A stretch of 64,000 bases of DNA from Rhodeus uyekii (taxonomy: Eukaryota; Chordata; Actinopteri; Cypriniformes; Acheilognathidae), in NCBI GenBank assembly GCA_037043235.1, contig JAWRVZ010000016.1, positions 5,687,001 through 5,751,000 on the forward strand. Direction: 5' to 3'. The notes beneath the pieces are model-generated. The model ran no database searches, was not told the DNA's origin, and saw only the letters and a program-made list of their open reading frames with translations. Of this stretch, positions 31,828 to 47,000 are shown piece by piece. A program made the translations under genes and the position numbers. Position 1 is the first letter of the stretch; the number at the start of each line of letters is the position of its first letter.

Positions 31828-34800
31828 CTAGGCAGAAAGAGATAAGGGCTTCTTGTTATGTAACGGCAATAGAAGACAATCATTACACAACACGGAAACA
31901 TCCAAAAATACACCGTAATGATTTAAGGAATGCTCATTTCTTTCCATTTTTAATCCCAAAGGCCCCATTATAGCCATCTTATTCACCAAGAGACAAACTA
32001 TCAAAGTCTTAAAAGGAATGTTGAGTAAACAACATCTGTTGAGTAATCCCAGAAATCCCTCGCCACTTCGCGGATTTTTCAAAAACATTAATCGAAAAAT
32101 TCAAAAATACCGCCATATCGGCAGCCGTATTGCGGAAAGCAGCGAGAGAAACGGTTTCCCAGGATGCCAGACAAAAAGAGTAACTCTCTCAGAGGCTTTG
32201 TACACGCCCACGCCACTCAGACAAGACACGTGATTGGTTCCCGGTGCGAGATCGACCAATGAGAGCACGAGTGGATGTATCCCGTGAGCTGATTGGCTGA
32301 TAAACGAGGGATCACTGTAATGAGCTAAAAGAGTCAATGGGCAAAGACAGACTCACATCAATCAGGTGTTTGACTTCGTGTTTCTTTAGGTCTCCTCCGA
32401 TCTTGGCAGCGAGCAGGACACAGGCACCCGTGCAGAGTTTGCGGTTCTGTTTGTTGAGTTTGCCCTGGAGCACCAGCTTCTCGAAGTAAACGAAGGCCAT
32501 GGCCACCGTGGACTCCTCATAGCCGCACTCATCCTGAGCTAGTTTACGAATCTCTCGCTTTAGGCTAGAACACAAAATAAGAGGCCACATACTCATCAGA
32601 CGCATGTGATTTTGTAAAAGCTCTTACAATACTTTAAATATGTTGATAATACATTGGCGTTCCCCCTTTCAGGGCTCTGAATCCCTGCTCCTGGAGGGCC
32701 ACAGCCCTGCAGAGATTGGCTTCAACCTTAAAGGTCCACTGAAGTGCCTTGAAACACACAGCATTATTCGATGTGGTGATGTAATTTCCATATTTCAATA
32801 GATTACGTATCGAAAAGCTCCTCCCCCTTTATTAAAATAGCCAATAGCATTTAGTTTATATCACAGCTCTGCCAATGCCATTCAGCTTGATAAAGCCGCA
32901 GTTTCCTCCTGATCTCTAACCGTCTCTCCTCCTACTTTCTTCCATAATTCAGTTTAAAATATAGCTATCTGGGCAGAACTCAAATGGGTCCGGTACATTT
33001 TCGGGTCTGACAGACTCATGCACATGATCCGCTCTGTGCTGTCGTGTCTCGGGACCAGAACTGCAGCACTTCATGATACCAAGCTTCGCCCCTATGGAAA
33101 TGTTTCCCTATCCCATACAAGGTGCACATTTCACATTGTAGAAAATAGCAAATGTGTGAAGAGTGACTGATTTCAGCCGTAGCTTCAGCGTCTATTTATA
33201 AGGGGCTTCAATTGTAGGGGGCGGAGATTCAGATTTGAGAGAGCATTTGATTGGACAAAAAATCTGATGAGAAGTTGAAGTGCTGTGATGTCATCAAAGT
33301 TTTGAAGGCTTATATCTTCTAAATGTGTGTTGAGGAGGATTTGGGACTAAACTGTGGTCCTCCAGAAACCCGTGGTTTAATATCAATCCTGATCAAACAC
33401 ACCTGAAGCAAATCAAGCTCTTCAGAATCACTTGACAACACACAGGCAGGTGAGAAAAAGCATTTTGGAAGTAAACTCTGCGGGACGGTGGGTCATCAGA
33501 AGCAGGGGTGAAGAACTCTGTCCCAATTCATCCTACATGTTCTGCTCAGCAGCCCACCAGAAACAAAGAGGTGTTTTATAAAAAACAACAGTCTGCTTTG
33601 TTAAACTTTTTCTGGCACCAATTTTTGGACTTTGCATTCATGCTCAAGCACATGCGTATAATAATTTAGCCACTGGTTTGGCTTAATTCCAACCTTTCCT
33701 AAACTCGAAAACAAATTAAGACCTTTGTTGAGTAATAAATCTTGATTGAATAACTGGATTTCTTCATTTCTTCACAGCTTTCCAAGGTCAAGCAATGTCA
33801 TGTCAGAAAACAAGATCTTGTAAAGTTCCAGATATTGTAAAACGCGTATAAATTATGTAATGTTTGTGTCATTTGCTCATTTTGATACATGCATACTTTA
33901 TGTTTTATTCAACACCAAAGCACTCCTGTGAACGATTTAATCATTGACCAGTTTATTTAAATGCGAAATAATTATAAATAGTGTACGGATGACAACAAAT
34001 AAAATATTATTGACTGAAACGGTTTTATATATATAACAATGAAAAAGCATTAGGATTGAATAAAGATCATATGTGCATGTCATTGCCAAATTTGAGAAGT
34101 TCAGTACCAACCAATCAACAGAAGCACGGTTAGACTCGACACCAACTTCCTTACCTTCTGATCTTGCTCAGTGTTAGACGAATGTGAGGGAACTTCTCTT
34201 TAAAAGTCTCATTCATGTCCTTCTTGAGATCAGAGGGCTTGACGTACTCGATGACTGTGGTCTGTAAAGAAGTGTGGATATTCAATGAGTCTGGCTGTCA
34301 AAAGACATGTATGAATGCACGCATATCACATGAGAGAAAAAGATACATTTTCCCACTTTCAAAGTTCTTTAAGATGAAGGATTTCTCCTGGGGTTACAGT
34401 TTAATGCTTATTATAATCATAACATTGATACTTTAATGAATGTCTATTGTTGTATGCACTTATGAAATAATAATGTAATTGTCAAGTGTCGGGGTTCTTT
34501 TATCAGGAAACAATGTTCATGGAAACGACAATGCAATTTCTTTATACATCATTGTTTGAAACTTTCCTTCATGGAACACAATAGTTATTGTTATGAGCAT
34601 TAAATAAACAACAGAAGGAAGGGAAAGGTTGTCTCCTGAACTGTTTTTGAGTTCAGGTACATGTGTACTAGACAATGCAAAAAATGTCTTGTTACGTAAA
34701 CATGATAAAGATCACTTCATATCCAGTGTTTGGAAGAAATAACTATTTTCAAGGTCACTAGTCTGGTATTTATTATATATTTACACCCGGGTAATCTCTG

Positions 34801-36987
34801 TTTCTAGTTGTAGAAGAGATCTCTGTGTTCTCAAACTGATCTCAGATCTGTTAACAAAGGCTGTGATCAAAAGTTGTTTTTAAGATCAACAATTTAATAT
34901 TAAAATGAACCCTTCAAATATTTCTACTCTTGATGTACATCAAAAATTGTACATCTATTCTCACCTAACCCGATAAATTCTAAGAAAATAATTGTAATAA
35001 AAAAAAAATTAATAGAATAAAAATAAATATAAATGATCTGTATGTGTGTGTGTGTGTGTGTATATAAACCAGTGCTTCTCAATTATTTTCTGTCGCGCCC
35101 CCCCCTAGGAAGAAGAAAACATTTTGCGCGCCCCCCCCAACCCCTATTTTGCAACTTTCGCTTTATTGTTTCCATGGCAACGCGTCATGCTTGTCACGTG
35201 ACAGACCGCAGTCACAAAAAGCGCTGTATGATAGATGTTTCACATTTATTTAGTTTTTTCTTTTTTATTCAAAATAGTCACCAACTTGTTGGCTCTGTCA
35301 TCAACTACCTGATATTCAGATTCTCAGATATGTGGAAGTGAATGTTTGTTGCTTAAAAACCTTTATAATGATCAAGTTCTCTGAGCGCGTCTTTTTTTGG
35401 ATCACTGCCAGATAGCGCGTGAAAACACGTGTGAATTTAGCGATTGATTTCACGTGACACATGAACACCAGTGTGATCATACACATCAACGGGTGAAGGG
35501 TTTGTTATCTGAACTTCATATCTGCTGCTCTTGTTCAGTGCAAGAATACCTACTCCCTGACAAAAAAAGCATGTTCCCTACGGTCACGCGCGCCCCCCCT
35601 GGCAGCCCCACTATTTGAGAACCACTGATATAAACGCACACAATTTTTATTTATGGTTTTATTGTTTTTATATAACTTAAAATATTTACTCAGTTTATTA
35701 AAACATCATTAATATTTTTTTTCAGGTTTACACGCCACATATTACTCAAATCTAAAACATGCTGTCGACTTAATGCACATAAAATATTTTCCAGATATTT
35801 TAATAATTTACTTTGGTCCTAGTACAATAGTATAATTATTTAATTTAGGAAATTATTAAATGTTTTTTTTCATAATGTCTCTCCCCCAAAATTCATATTT
35901 TTACATGGAAAAACTTTTTAATACAGCTTTATTTTATGTGTTATTTTTAATTTATGAAAGGGAATCATCTAGTGCTGTCAAATCGATTAATCATGATTAA
36001 TTGCATCTAACATTATAGCTGGCAATTTTAACATTAACTAGGCTTAAAAAAAATACAACTTCTAATGTATGTGAACTTAATCTTCACATAAGCCCATTAT
36101 AATAAAGATCACGTTTACCTGTGCCCTTTAATATATATCGGGGCTCAATTCATTCTATGGGCCATCAGACCAGTGAAAATGCACAAAAAGTTGTTGTTTT
36201 TCGTTGTTTTTGAACCATGAAACCTTGTAGACAGTGCTTTAAGATTTGTAGGTAGTTCTAACAGGTATGACATATACACAAAATGAATAAAGTTATCAAA
36301 CACTTCCCAGTCTTCACTGATCAAATCATTAATTAAATATAGATTAATCCTTATTAAAGCTACAAAAGCTATTCAGTCAAGAGAAGCAAGTGATTTTCTC
36401 TTTTTCTTGTTCTTTGATTAACATTAATAACAGACAGGATAAGGCTGCCGTCACTTTAAGATCTGATGCACATGCAATTTCCCACTAATTACATACAGAT
36501 TTAAAACAAATCACATTTGAAGTCTTGCATTGTGCGACATGACAACTCACCATGTACGAGGGAAAGATAAGCACTCTTTTGTGCTTTCCACATGGCCATT
36601 GCGGGTCATCCAGAAGATTTGGGTCGTAATCCCTAAGATCTCCCAGTTCATTCCCTATGACAAAAGAGGTCAAATAACCAGACTATACATCTGCTGAGAT
36701 GTGACTATTCATCCGAGTAAAAATCTAAACAAGTACACAACATATTTATAAAACCAGTACATTTAGAACAGCAACATTTCTGAAGCACACAGACTCATGG
36801 CACATGGATCCAAACAATATGTAAGCATTTTGTTTTAATCAACTTCAAGTCATGACCTTGCTCAAAATAAATAACACATTATTAAACTAAGGTCTTACCA
36901 AAATGCTCATTAAACTGAACAAGCAACTCCTTGTCAGGACATATCAGGGAGATTGAGGGAAAATGAAAAGGCCATGACAAGCTGTTG

Positions 36988-37021
<34 letters not shown>

Positions 37022-40000
37022 GTATCAAGGCTACTCTGGTTACTGTTGGCACGTGCCAGGCTGAGACTGCGGTGGCTGGCATTGCGAGACTGAGAGAAAG
37101 ACGACGTGGAGTCGATGGTGTTTCGACGACCCAGGACATTGGTTGGATACAGGAACTGTGTGTATGAAACTGTCTGCAAAGAGATGTAAAGTATCATTAA
37201 TCATTCATCTTAATGAATATATAGATTCAAAAACTAAGAATTTAAACTAGACCATAAAGTGGCCAAACAATTAATATACAAGAAGAAGGGAAGATGAAAA
37301 CATAGATCGTCCAAATCTTTAAATAAGAAAAAAGTAAAGTATGTCTAGTTAAAGGTACACTATTGGCCCTCTAGAGGTTAAATAACAAAACTGCATGAAC
37401 TTTGTGGAAGAACATTATTTTGGTTGTGCTTCGGCTCTGCGTGACTGAGTGGATGAATTTGGTAATCTTACAGCGCATCAAACATTCACTATTAGTCTTA
37501 AGAGATAACCAGTTTAGATGGAAAGGATCTTAAGCTGACTAGCTGAAGATGTTACTTTAGCTTTACCTATTAAAAGACAAGGCACTTCTTTGAAAATAAA
37601 TTCCAACACTGCTCTACAACAACCATAATGAAATTACCTCACAATGAACATGGTTAGATAGAATACCTTTCTCACCTATTGAGTAATGAAAACTCACTTT
37701 TACAACATTTCAAATCCCTCAAGTCAAGCCAATGTTGATTCTGGTTCTATTACGAGCTGTGTCACATTCTCCTTTTGCCATCAGACTCTCCTCTGTTTTT
37801 TTTTTTTAAATGGGTGATTCCCCGGAAGTTAGAGTTAGCTGCTCCATGACAAAGTTCTTGCTCGCTGCCACACCTAACCCTCTCTCCCACACCATACATG
37901 CATCCGCCAAATTATCCGGAGAAACCTTTGAAATATTTGAAATATAAACACTATTATTGGCTCCACACACACAGAAGAACTTAAACTAACCACATCTACA
38001 GCCAGAAATCTTCTCTCCTCATTTTTTCCACTCACAGAGGAAGATGTATCTAAACTTCTCCTCTCCAGCCATCCCTTTAGATCCCATCCCTTCACACCCT
38101 CTACAAGCCATCTCTCCTACACACCTACACCAGCACTCACTCACATCATCAACACATCTCTCTGCACGGAAAGTTTCCCTTCCACATTCAAGCAGGCTTG
38201 GGTAACTCCACTGCTGAAAAAACCCACACTAAAAACATCACTTACAGACATAGATAATTACAGACCTGTCTCTCTCCAATCATTCATAGTGAAAACACTC
38301 AACCAGGTATCAATTTTCCTATTACAGAATAACCAGTTGGTCATCAACCAGTCTGGCTTCAAGAAGGGCCATTCAACTGAGACTGCATTACTATTAGTCA
38401 CTGAAGCTTTAAGGAGTGCAAAAGCTGATTCCAAATTATCGATTCTCATTCTCCTGGATCTATCTGCTGCCTTTGACACCGTTAATCCACTGGTTTGAAT
38501 CATATCTCACACGTAGGTTGTTCAGGGTTACCTGGTGTGGGGAGACATTGAATGCATGCCGAATGATCATTGGAGTTCCTCAGGGTTCAGTTCTTGGACC
38601 CCTTCTCTTCTCAATATACACTACATCAACTGGGACACATCATACAGGCACATGGTTTCTCCGACCATTTCTATGCCGATGACACACAACTCTACCTTTC
38701 ATTTCAACCAGATAATCCCACAGTGGCTGTATAAATCACAAACTGTCTAGTGGACATCTAGGCATGGATTTAAGAGCATTACCTGCAGCTCAACCAAGCA
38801 AAGGCTGAGCTTCTCGTCTTTCCTGCTAATCCGACTCTACAGCATGACTTCACCATCCAGATTGGTTCATCAACAATTACCACTTCAAGGTCCACAAGAA
38901 ATCCTGGAGTAATCTTTGAGGACCAGTTGACCTTCAAGGACCAGATTGCAAAGATGGCTCGATCATGCACGTTTGCACTACATAACATCAGGAGGATCAA
39001 GCCGTTCCTAACTGAGCAAGCAACACAACTTCTCATCAAGGCTATGGTCATTTCTAGGCTTGCAATTATTATTAGTATATAATTAGATTATTGAAATGCT
39101 CTTATGGCTGGACTTCCATAAAGTTCAATCAAACTTCTACTACTGATCCAGAACACTGTAGTATGTATTTTCAATGAGCCCAAATGGACCCACATCACAC
39201 CTCTCTTTATCTCTGCACTTGCTACCACTTACTGCTCACATCAAGTTCAAGGTATTGATACTTGCTTACAGATCTACTACAGGCTCAGCTCCTCCTACTT
39301 CCACTTGTTCCAACAAGTCTACACTCCTACCAGAAACCTACAATAAGTAAATGACCGGTAGCTCCTGGTACCACCAGAGAGGCACAAAATCCATTTCCAG
39401 ATAATAACTTGATGGTGAAATGATCTCCCCACCTTCATCCAGAATCTCTGACAGTATTCAAAAGACAGCTGAAAACTCATCTCTTCCATGGGAACTTAAC
39501 CTCATCATGACAAAAATAATAATAATAGTAAGTCTGTACATTCCCTTCCCTTTAACTCCTTAATTTCTAGCTTAAACTACTCTAAACCATGTCCGAAACG
39601 GTTCATCCGTCTCTTCATGACGAATCTAAATTAATTCATCTGAATCGTACATCTTCATAGGCTGGGCATTGGGATTCAGAGTTAGACAGACACATTTTTG
39701 ATGGATTGATGATGTATTGACTCATTTAAATGTTGTTAATTTTGTACCAAAAGCATAAAAGAAATTGCATAGTGTACCTTTAATAACACTTAAAACATTA
39801 TCTTGTACACTCACCTTGCCATCTGCACCCAATTCAACCCCCTCCAGGCCGATCACCATCTCCTTGGCACTTATGCCACCTGAGGGGTGTCTCTGGCGTC
39901 CGCTTTCCGCTTTCACATCCCTGCCAGGGCAAGAGAACAGCTCAGAGCCCCTCATACACACACCGTCTGTCCTGGCAAACCTGCTTAACCTGCTGCTACA

Positions 40001-40528
40001 ACATTTGCTACAATAACCTGCATGGATGTATTAGTTTTATTAAGGTTAAAAGGCATTTGAAATCACATGTACATTTTTACATGTTGGCTATAAGTGGATG
40101 AAAGAAAATAATATATAGTGAAAGTACTGTTTTTCCAACCAAATTCTGTACACTTATGCCAATAAATGTTTATTATATTATCATAATATACACTTAATAA
40201 TTATTATAAAACATGTACTTATAAATATATAAAGTTTGTCAGGGTTCAAAGTTTGTCAGGGTTCAGGTGTAATAAAAATAATTAGCCACTGATGCGACTG
40301 ATTTCACGGCAAAACGGATTTCACGGATTTTTGGCAAAACCAACAGGAATATGAGCTGTTGTTTTTAAGGTTGCATCACGGTGTTAAATTCAAGATTTTA
40401 TTGTTAAACAGAAACCATAAAAAAATTGCTTTAAAAAAAAAAACATTATTGAAATGAAATATAATAAACTATTTTATATTAACTATTAAAAAATAGCTAT
40501 TTTAATTTCAGCTAGTTCCCAAGGCAAA

Positions 40529-40566
<38 letters not shown>

Positions 40567-43500
40567 GTACATAAATAAAACCTTTTTTAAATCACAAGAT
40601 TACTAAACCTTTAACTATAGTTGAAATGACTATAGTTGAAGTTCAAAATATTAACAAAAATGTATGTTATCAATGATACTAAAATAACTATCGGAGAGTA
40701 AGTTAAAACTCTTTAGGGCTCGGTTACCTTTAAATGGCTTAGGGCCAAAAATCTGTTTCTTTCTGTAGCTGAAGTCATTCAACAAGTTTATCCTGTTGAT
40801 TAAGCTTAATTACATAAATTCAACTAACATCTTGTCAAGACTAGAGGATTTGATGGCAGGTGATGATATGAAGCAGAAACATTACCTAGCACATCTGTAA
40901 ATAATGTTAACATTTATTATTGCCATTTAATAATGTTGAAAAGTATTAATAAAGAGGAGAAATAAAACTCAAGAGACAGACCAACTAACCAGGTGTAATG
41001 GCCACTTCAATATGGCAGCTAAAAGTTACGACCAAAAATCCTGCAGAATAACTCATTTATTCATGTGCAGACTTAGAAGCAAAGTCGTATTAGTAGACAG
41101 ACAGAACTCAACATTAGCACAGTATTTGTGAGATCCCGTGAGGATACAGACAGCAGTTATAGGAAATAGGATCCATTCAAACAGCTCAGTCAATGGAAAA
41201 GCATTAGGCAAGAACAGGTGCCCTTGAGAGTTTTAGAATAAATATTTAAAGACAAAACCAGATTTTCAGTACGAGTCCATGGCAAGCTCTAGATCCAGTT
41301 TATAAAAACACTTTTGGCCGTCCCAGAACTATTTATCAGTTCACCTGACTCCTCCTTTCAGTTTACTGACATAAACCTTTTGTGGGTTTTAGTTTGTTAA
41401 TATTCAATCAGGAATACAGGAGGATCAAACGCTCCTCGGCCACTAGTGGCGCTGATTCAAACATGTCTATTATCTGACATTACATTCAGGAAAACCCCAC
41501 TTAGACTGTTCTGTCAATACTGTGCACTTTACTGCCAATCAGCCAAGCCAAAAGATCAATCGATTAAAACATATGCCATTCATCATACTGACGGTATAAC
41601 TGGGCAGTCTCAACATATACACAGGGCTCCAAATGTACGAGACTAGACTGAAAACAAAGAAGCATTCTGCATTTCTAGGTCAAACAAACTCATTTAATCA
41701 AATTTGCTTGGGTTCTAATCATAATCTCCCAATCTATTTGAGACAATAACCATATTATCTCTTATCAAATGTTCATGTAAACTCTTACTGACATTAACAG
41801 GAACTAATCAAACGCCAGCTTGACTTTCATGTTCAGTTTTTTCATGTAACTTACGCCAATAATACACTTTGTAAGGGGGGAAAGTCATAATAAATGTGAT
41901 TAATGCAAACTAACGCATTTTTACTAGTCGTCTAAAACTATTGCAAGAGATTAAATTTGACCATATACCATATATTATAATGCACCGAGGCATCTATCGG
42001 TTCACGGCTTTTATCAATTGTCCATTGTACTTCAATAAAAGTAAGTGGAGCCATAAAAAAGGAAGTTTAAATAGATTTAACACTGCCCTTTGTCCAGTAA
42101 CTATACTAAGTATTCATCCTTTGTCTCAATGCATCTTGTAAAATCAGTAATATTAACATGTTTATTTTGTTCGGTAGTTATTCATTATTAATCAAATAAA
42201 AGTATGTGAAAAAAATGCAGGACTTGAGTTCATCTCAACATCTTCCCCCACAGAGCCAAATCTCAGATAGTAATAAATCAAATGACTCAAGTTACTACAA
42301 AACAAGCCAACAACCCATGAGTCTCCGCTCTAAAGCTCAATCAATTCGTCAATTTTTACCCGGTAAAGAGAAAATTATGTAGAGCTACAATTTAAACCAA
42401 AAATACATGTTCAAAAAAATGTTCCTGAACACTCCCCCTCTTTCTATTGGTCAGTCAAACAGAAAGTCCCGCCTCTAAATTTACACCATTGGCTGAGCTG
42501 CGCTGGGTTGGTCAGGATACTCAAAAAAAACAGTTTAATGCCTTGCACTCGCACTTTTTTTTATTTTTTTAGGGAAATGAACCTAACCATGTCTCTCATA
42601 TAGTTGTTTTAACATTAGAGAAATATGTTACACATTTCAGCTTAAAACAATGAGAAAGCAGGCAATGCCAAGATGTAGGTAAGAAACAACCCAATAGAAG
42701 TTAAATATCAAGATGGCAGACGGCAAGATTGATTAAATCTGAAATAAATAAGCTGAAAAGCAGCAAGTCAAGGGTGAGGTCTTTGTAAAGCATGCCTGAG
42801 CTTGTTGGTCAATCTCTCCGAATTAAAATGACACACCTATTACCAAAAATCTGGACAGCTAAGAAACATGGACTCAAACAATCCATGCGTGGAGTCTAAA
42901 AACGACTGAACAATGAGAACACTATATGAAAAACAAAACCATGGAAAAAAATCTCTGAAAAAAAAAACACAAAAAAACTTGGGAGGTACACTTTCAGTAC
43001 CTATAGAAACATACTGTCAAATGATTATTTAAAAGAAGGACACTGAATATTTATTTTTTTGACCAGAAAAAAAAAATGGGGATGGGAAAAGGGACTTAAA
43101 AAAAAAAGAAAGAAAGAAAAAGTTGACGGTGAATAGAAGATTTGCATGCGGAAGAATACATACCCTGTTTGGCTACAATCTCGATAGGGCAGGACAGAAA
43201 AAACACTATAGAAGGATCTTCTGCCACTGATAAGGACTATCCTATAAAGACAAAATGATACATAAACTAATTTAAGTGAACTCGGTCAATATGGAGGTCA
43301 GGACCAGAGGCAAAGATGGAGAGACACACAGTAAATAAATTATATTTAATTGTATGCCATAGATAAAATAGGAACACGCAACAAAGATAAGAAAAAGAAA
43401 ACAAAGAAAGGCAAACACTCTTTGAAGAAAAGAAAAGTCGACTGAGAGCACAGAGAAACGGAACACATTTACAAACAAACAGAACGAATTTAAGAACGGA

Positions 43501-43982
43501 ATATTCTGCCAAGGCTTTCAAGTTCTTAGATTTCCTTCAGAAGTTCATGAACTGTTTTAAACGTAAACGGTCCCACTCAACCCGCTCCGAGCGGGATTTG
43601 AACCGGGTTTTCCGGCGGTTACGTAAAGCGCAATATAAACAAAATGTTGGATCAAAGCACAGCTGATAAAAAGCATTGTTCTCAGACGCAAACACAAGCT
43701 TTAGAAAACAATAGTCTGTGACTATAGTCACTGAAGACTGGCAAGTGTGTGTACTTTTTAGACTTTCTTAAAAGCCTTAAGGAAAAAAAAATGCTAGTCA
43801 CAACCTCTTGTTTTCCAAAACAACCATTCACATTTCCAGTTGGATAATAGAGAGCATCTGCCTAAAATTTTAATAAATAGCTACTAATAACATGCCTTAA
43901 ATGTTTGGGTTTCAGAGAATGTCTACCCTACTATCATCTTAAAAGACCAGAGGGTCGGTTAGGGATAAAAAAATAAATAAAA

Positions 43983-44025
<43 letters not shown>

Positions 44026-47000
44026 ATGTAATTTCAACAAGTACAACGTGTTTCTGGAGCATCGTTTTTCATGATCCTGGAACAACATTTCAAATAAACC
44101 ATTCAGATTTGAGGGCTTGTTGGGTTTAGTTTTACAACCGGTGCTTCTACATCACTGTTATTCACCAACATTTCCCTCTGACTTTAGGAATAGCTTGGTT
44201 TAGGGATAGGGTTTCCAGACAGAAATGTTGTTCCAGGATCAACAAAATATGTTGACCCAGGAACGTGTCTTACTTCAACGAAATCAATGACATTTATCAA
44301 CCTTATTAGTTTGGAAGAAATATGATATTTGCATACTTAATGTCTATGACTATGCTGAGAAAATTCCACAAAAAAGGGAAATCATTTTGCAATATAATCT
44401 GTCTATTGACAAATTCAGGGGGAGTCTTTTGTTCAAACACATGGTGTGTGTGGGTGCTGCTCTCGGCGAGATGTGTGTGTGTGTGGGTTGTTGGGTAGAT
44501 GTAAGAATACCTTCCATTGCGCATATCATGTTGTCTTATGTTTTTGATGAAGTGGACCTTCTTGAAACTCTTTGGTCGGGGTGAACCAGATAAAGTTCGG
44601 CATCTAGATTAAACAAAGAAGCATCAATCAATATACAGCAAAGCACAACTGCCTGACTTTTTATTTTGTCACAAACTATTTTCACTCTTTATGTACATAA
44701 AACAAACATTTGAACAATTGCAATATGCCATATATTATAAATCACCCAACATGAGTATACTGTATAAAGCAGATATTCTTATACTGTACTTAAACAGATA
44801 AAGTTGATGTATATTTAATGTCATATCGCAGCTGCTTGATAAAATACATTATCACACCACTTCTAATCTGCTAAATATGACTAGAAGGCATGAGCATATT
44901 AATATATGCCAAAAATTAACACCACAATTTTCTGTAAAGCTACTTTGAAACAATGTATTTATTGAAAAGCGCTACATAAATTAGACTCGACTTAAAGCTT
45001 ATGTGGTTTTCTTACGCTAACTGCAATTGTACGTTTTTTTTTTTTACTCACAGCTTATGTATCTGAAAAAAAATAACATGGTCGGGTGCTTGTTATGCAA
45101 GCTTTATCTTGGTGAAACTACCCACAAGGCTAGTTAAAGATTAATTAAAACAATTGTGTTAAATATAAACTATGTGCAATGATTCATAATCATATTGGAC
45201 AGCAATAACATCCTTTATTAAAATAAACATTTATCTAATGTTAACTGAAGGAATAATTAATACGGGCAATAATGACCCAGAATTTGGCAGAATCAAACGT
45301 AACGTCTCTAGCTGTTGAGAAGTTTCTACACGAAACATTATTCATATTTTCTTCCTACTGGTAGTACCTGCGTAGAGGGGCGTTCTCCTCAATATCTTCA
45401 AGAGTCTCCAGTGAAGAGCGCTGGGATATTAGTCTCCGTCTGCAAATTAACAACAACGGTGAGATTTTGTTACGCTCCATTCATTAAAACCCCAGTCATG
45501 AACTTAAACTTGTAGTAATAAGTTCACATTTCCATATATTCCTTGAATGACATAAAGGTAAGCTTGTTTTGATGGAATGGGAATAGGGAATGTTGCAAGC
45601 AAAACTCAACCAAATGTCTTAAATTGTGTTTTAATGTCTTAAGCATACTTAACAGCACACATAAACACCACATGTACCAAAGTACGATTCATCTTGAGCA
45701 TGCAGAAGACCTTTTTTGAAGACATCTGGCGTAGTTCCCTGCGATTCAATAAGCATCTTCATCATTGTCCACAAACATGACGTCCCCATTCATGTCGTTT
45801 ATTAGATCCATATCGTACACTGTGATTTGTAATGATCTTATAGGATTTCCGAAATTGTACATTTTGTAGCAGGCATTGCATGTGCCATGATTAGACCTGC
45901 ACACTCAACAATTAATCAACTCACTACAGCTGTTACCACACAATAGGCTCATGTACAAAAATAGCACAGCATCTCACACACCACCTACTGAGTCAAACAT
46001 ATAACCAACTTACGAATTAGCACTTTGCCAAACAAAGCTTGGTTGAGCACGGCATTAGAGCATTACTTCAAATCCAGGTTAAAGTTTCCCATCAATACCA
46101 AACCTGTTATGCTTGACTTTTTTCCTGATGTAATGTGAGATCACACACACAGAATGTTCCAGAAACAAGCCCCTGTAAGAGGATAAGTCACAGCTCCAGC
46201 ACAGATTTCAGTTATATTTTCACATAACACATTCCTTCTCACAGGCTGAGGTAATGAGGAACATATATTAGTCTCCTGATAAGGTACAGCACACAAGGGA
46301 GATTAAGAACAAGGCTCATAAGCAACACTTGTTTCTATTTCAAGACATTATCACAGGCTGTTTTTCACACACTCTGAGCTCAATTCTTCATTTTTGCTTT
46401 TCAAGAGCAGATAGCAGCTCCTGGTAGCAAAGACCTCTATCAGTAGAAACGTGGGCTGAAGAATGCTCGTGTTCCTGCCAAATGAGCTCTGAAACCAGAC
46501 CAATAACTGACACCTGATAAGAGTTTGACTACTGCAAAAGTACACTGGATGTTGTTTTCATTCAACTCATTCTTCTTTGTATTAACTTTTTCTATTTGAC
46601 ACATCTTTGCTAAATAAAAGTATTAATTTTTTCTTTAAAAAAAAAAATCATACTGACTCAAATCATTGAAAAAATTCCAAAGGTGACTAAGGTTTGTGAA
46701 AATATTGGTCCATTGTGCAACCAAAGAGTTTAGAACATTTTCATTTCAGCCCTCGACTTAGTCTTTGAACTCTTGCGGATCTCACATTTACATTCATGCA
46801 TTTGGCAGATGCTTTTATCCAAAGCGACTTACATTGCATTCAAGGAACGCACTGAATCAGTTCTTGCTTTCCCTGGGATCGAACCCATGACCTTGGTGTT
46901 GTAAACACCAATGCTCTACTGATCGAGCTACAGGAAAACTCTTTCCACAACCCCAATTCTTCTTATGCTTTTTTCTTCAACCAACACCCCATCAGATCTT

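Noticed and set aside
36882..37139. Minus frame reading VCVCVCVC beside exon 6
   Set aside because: This is a shifted frame running into the (GT) microsatellite; the correct frame ends exon 6 at 37020.
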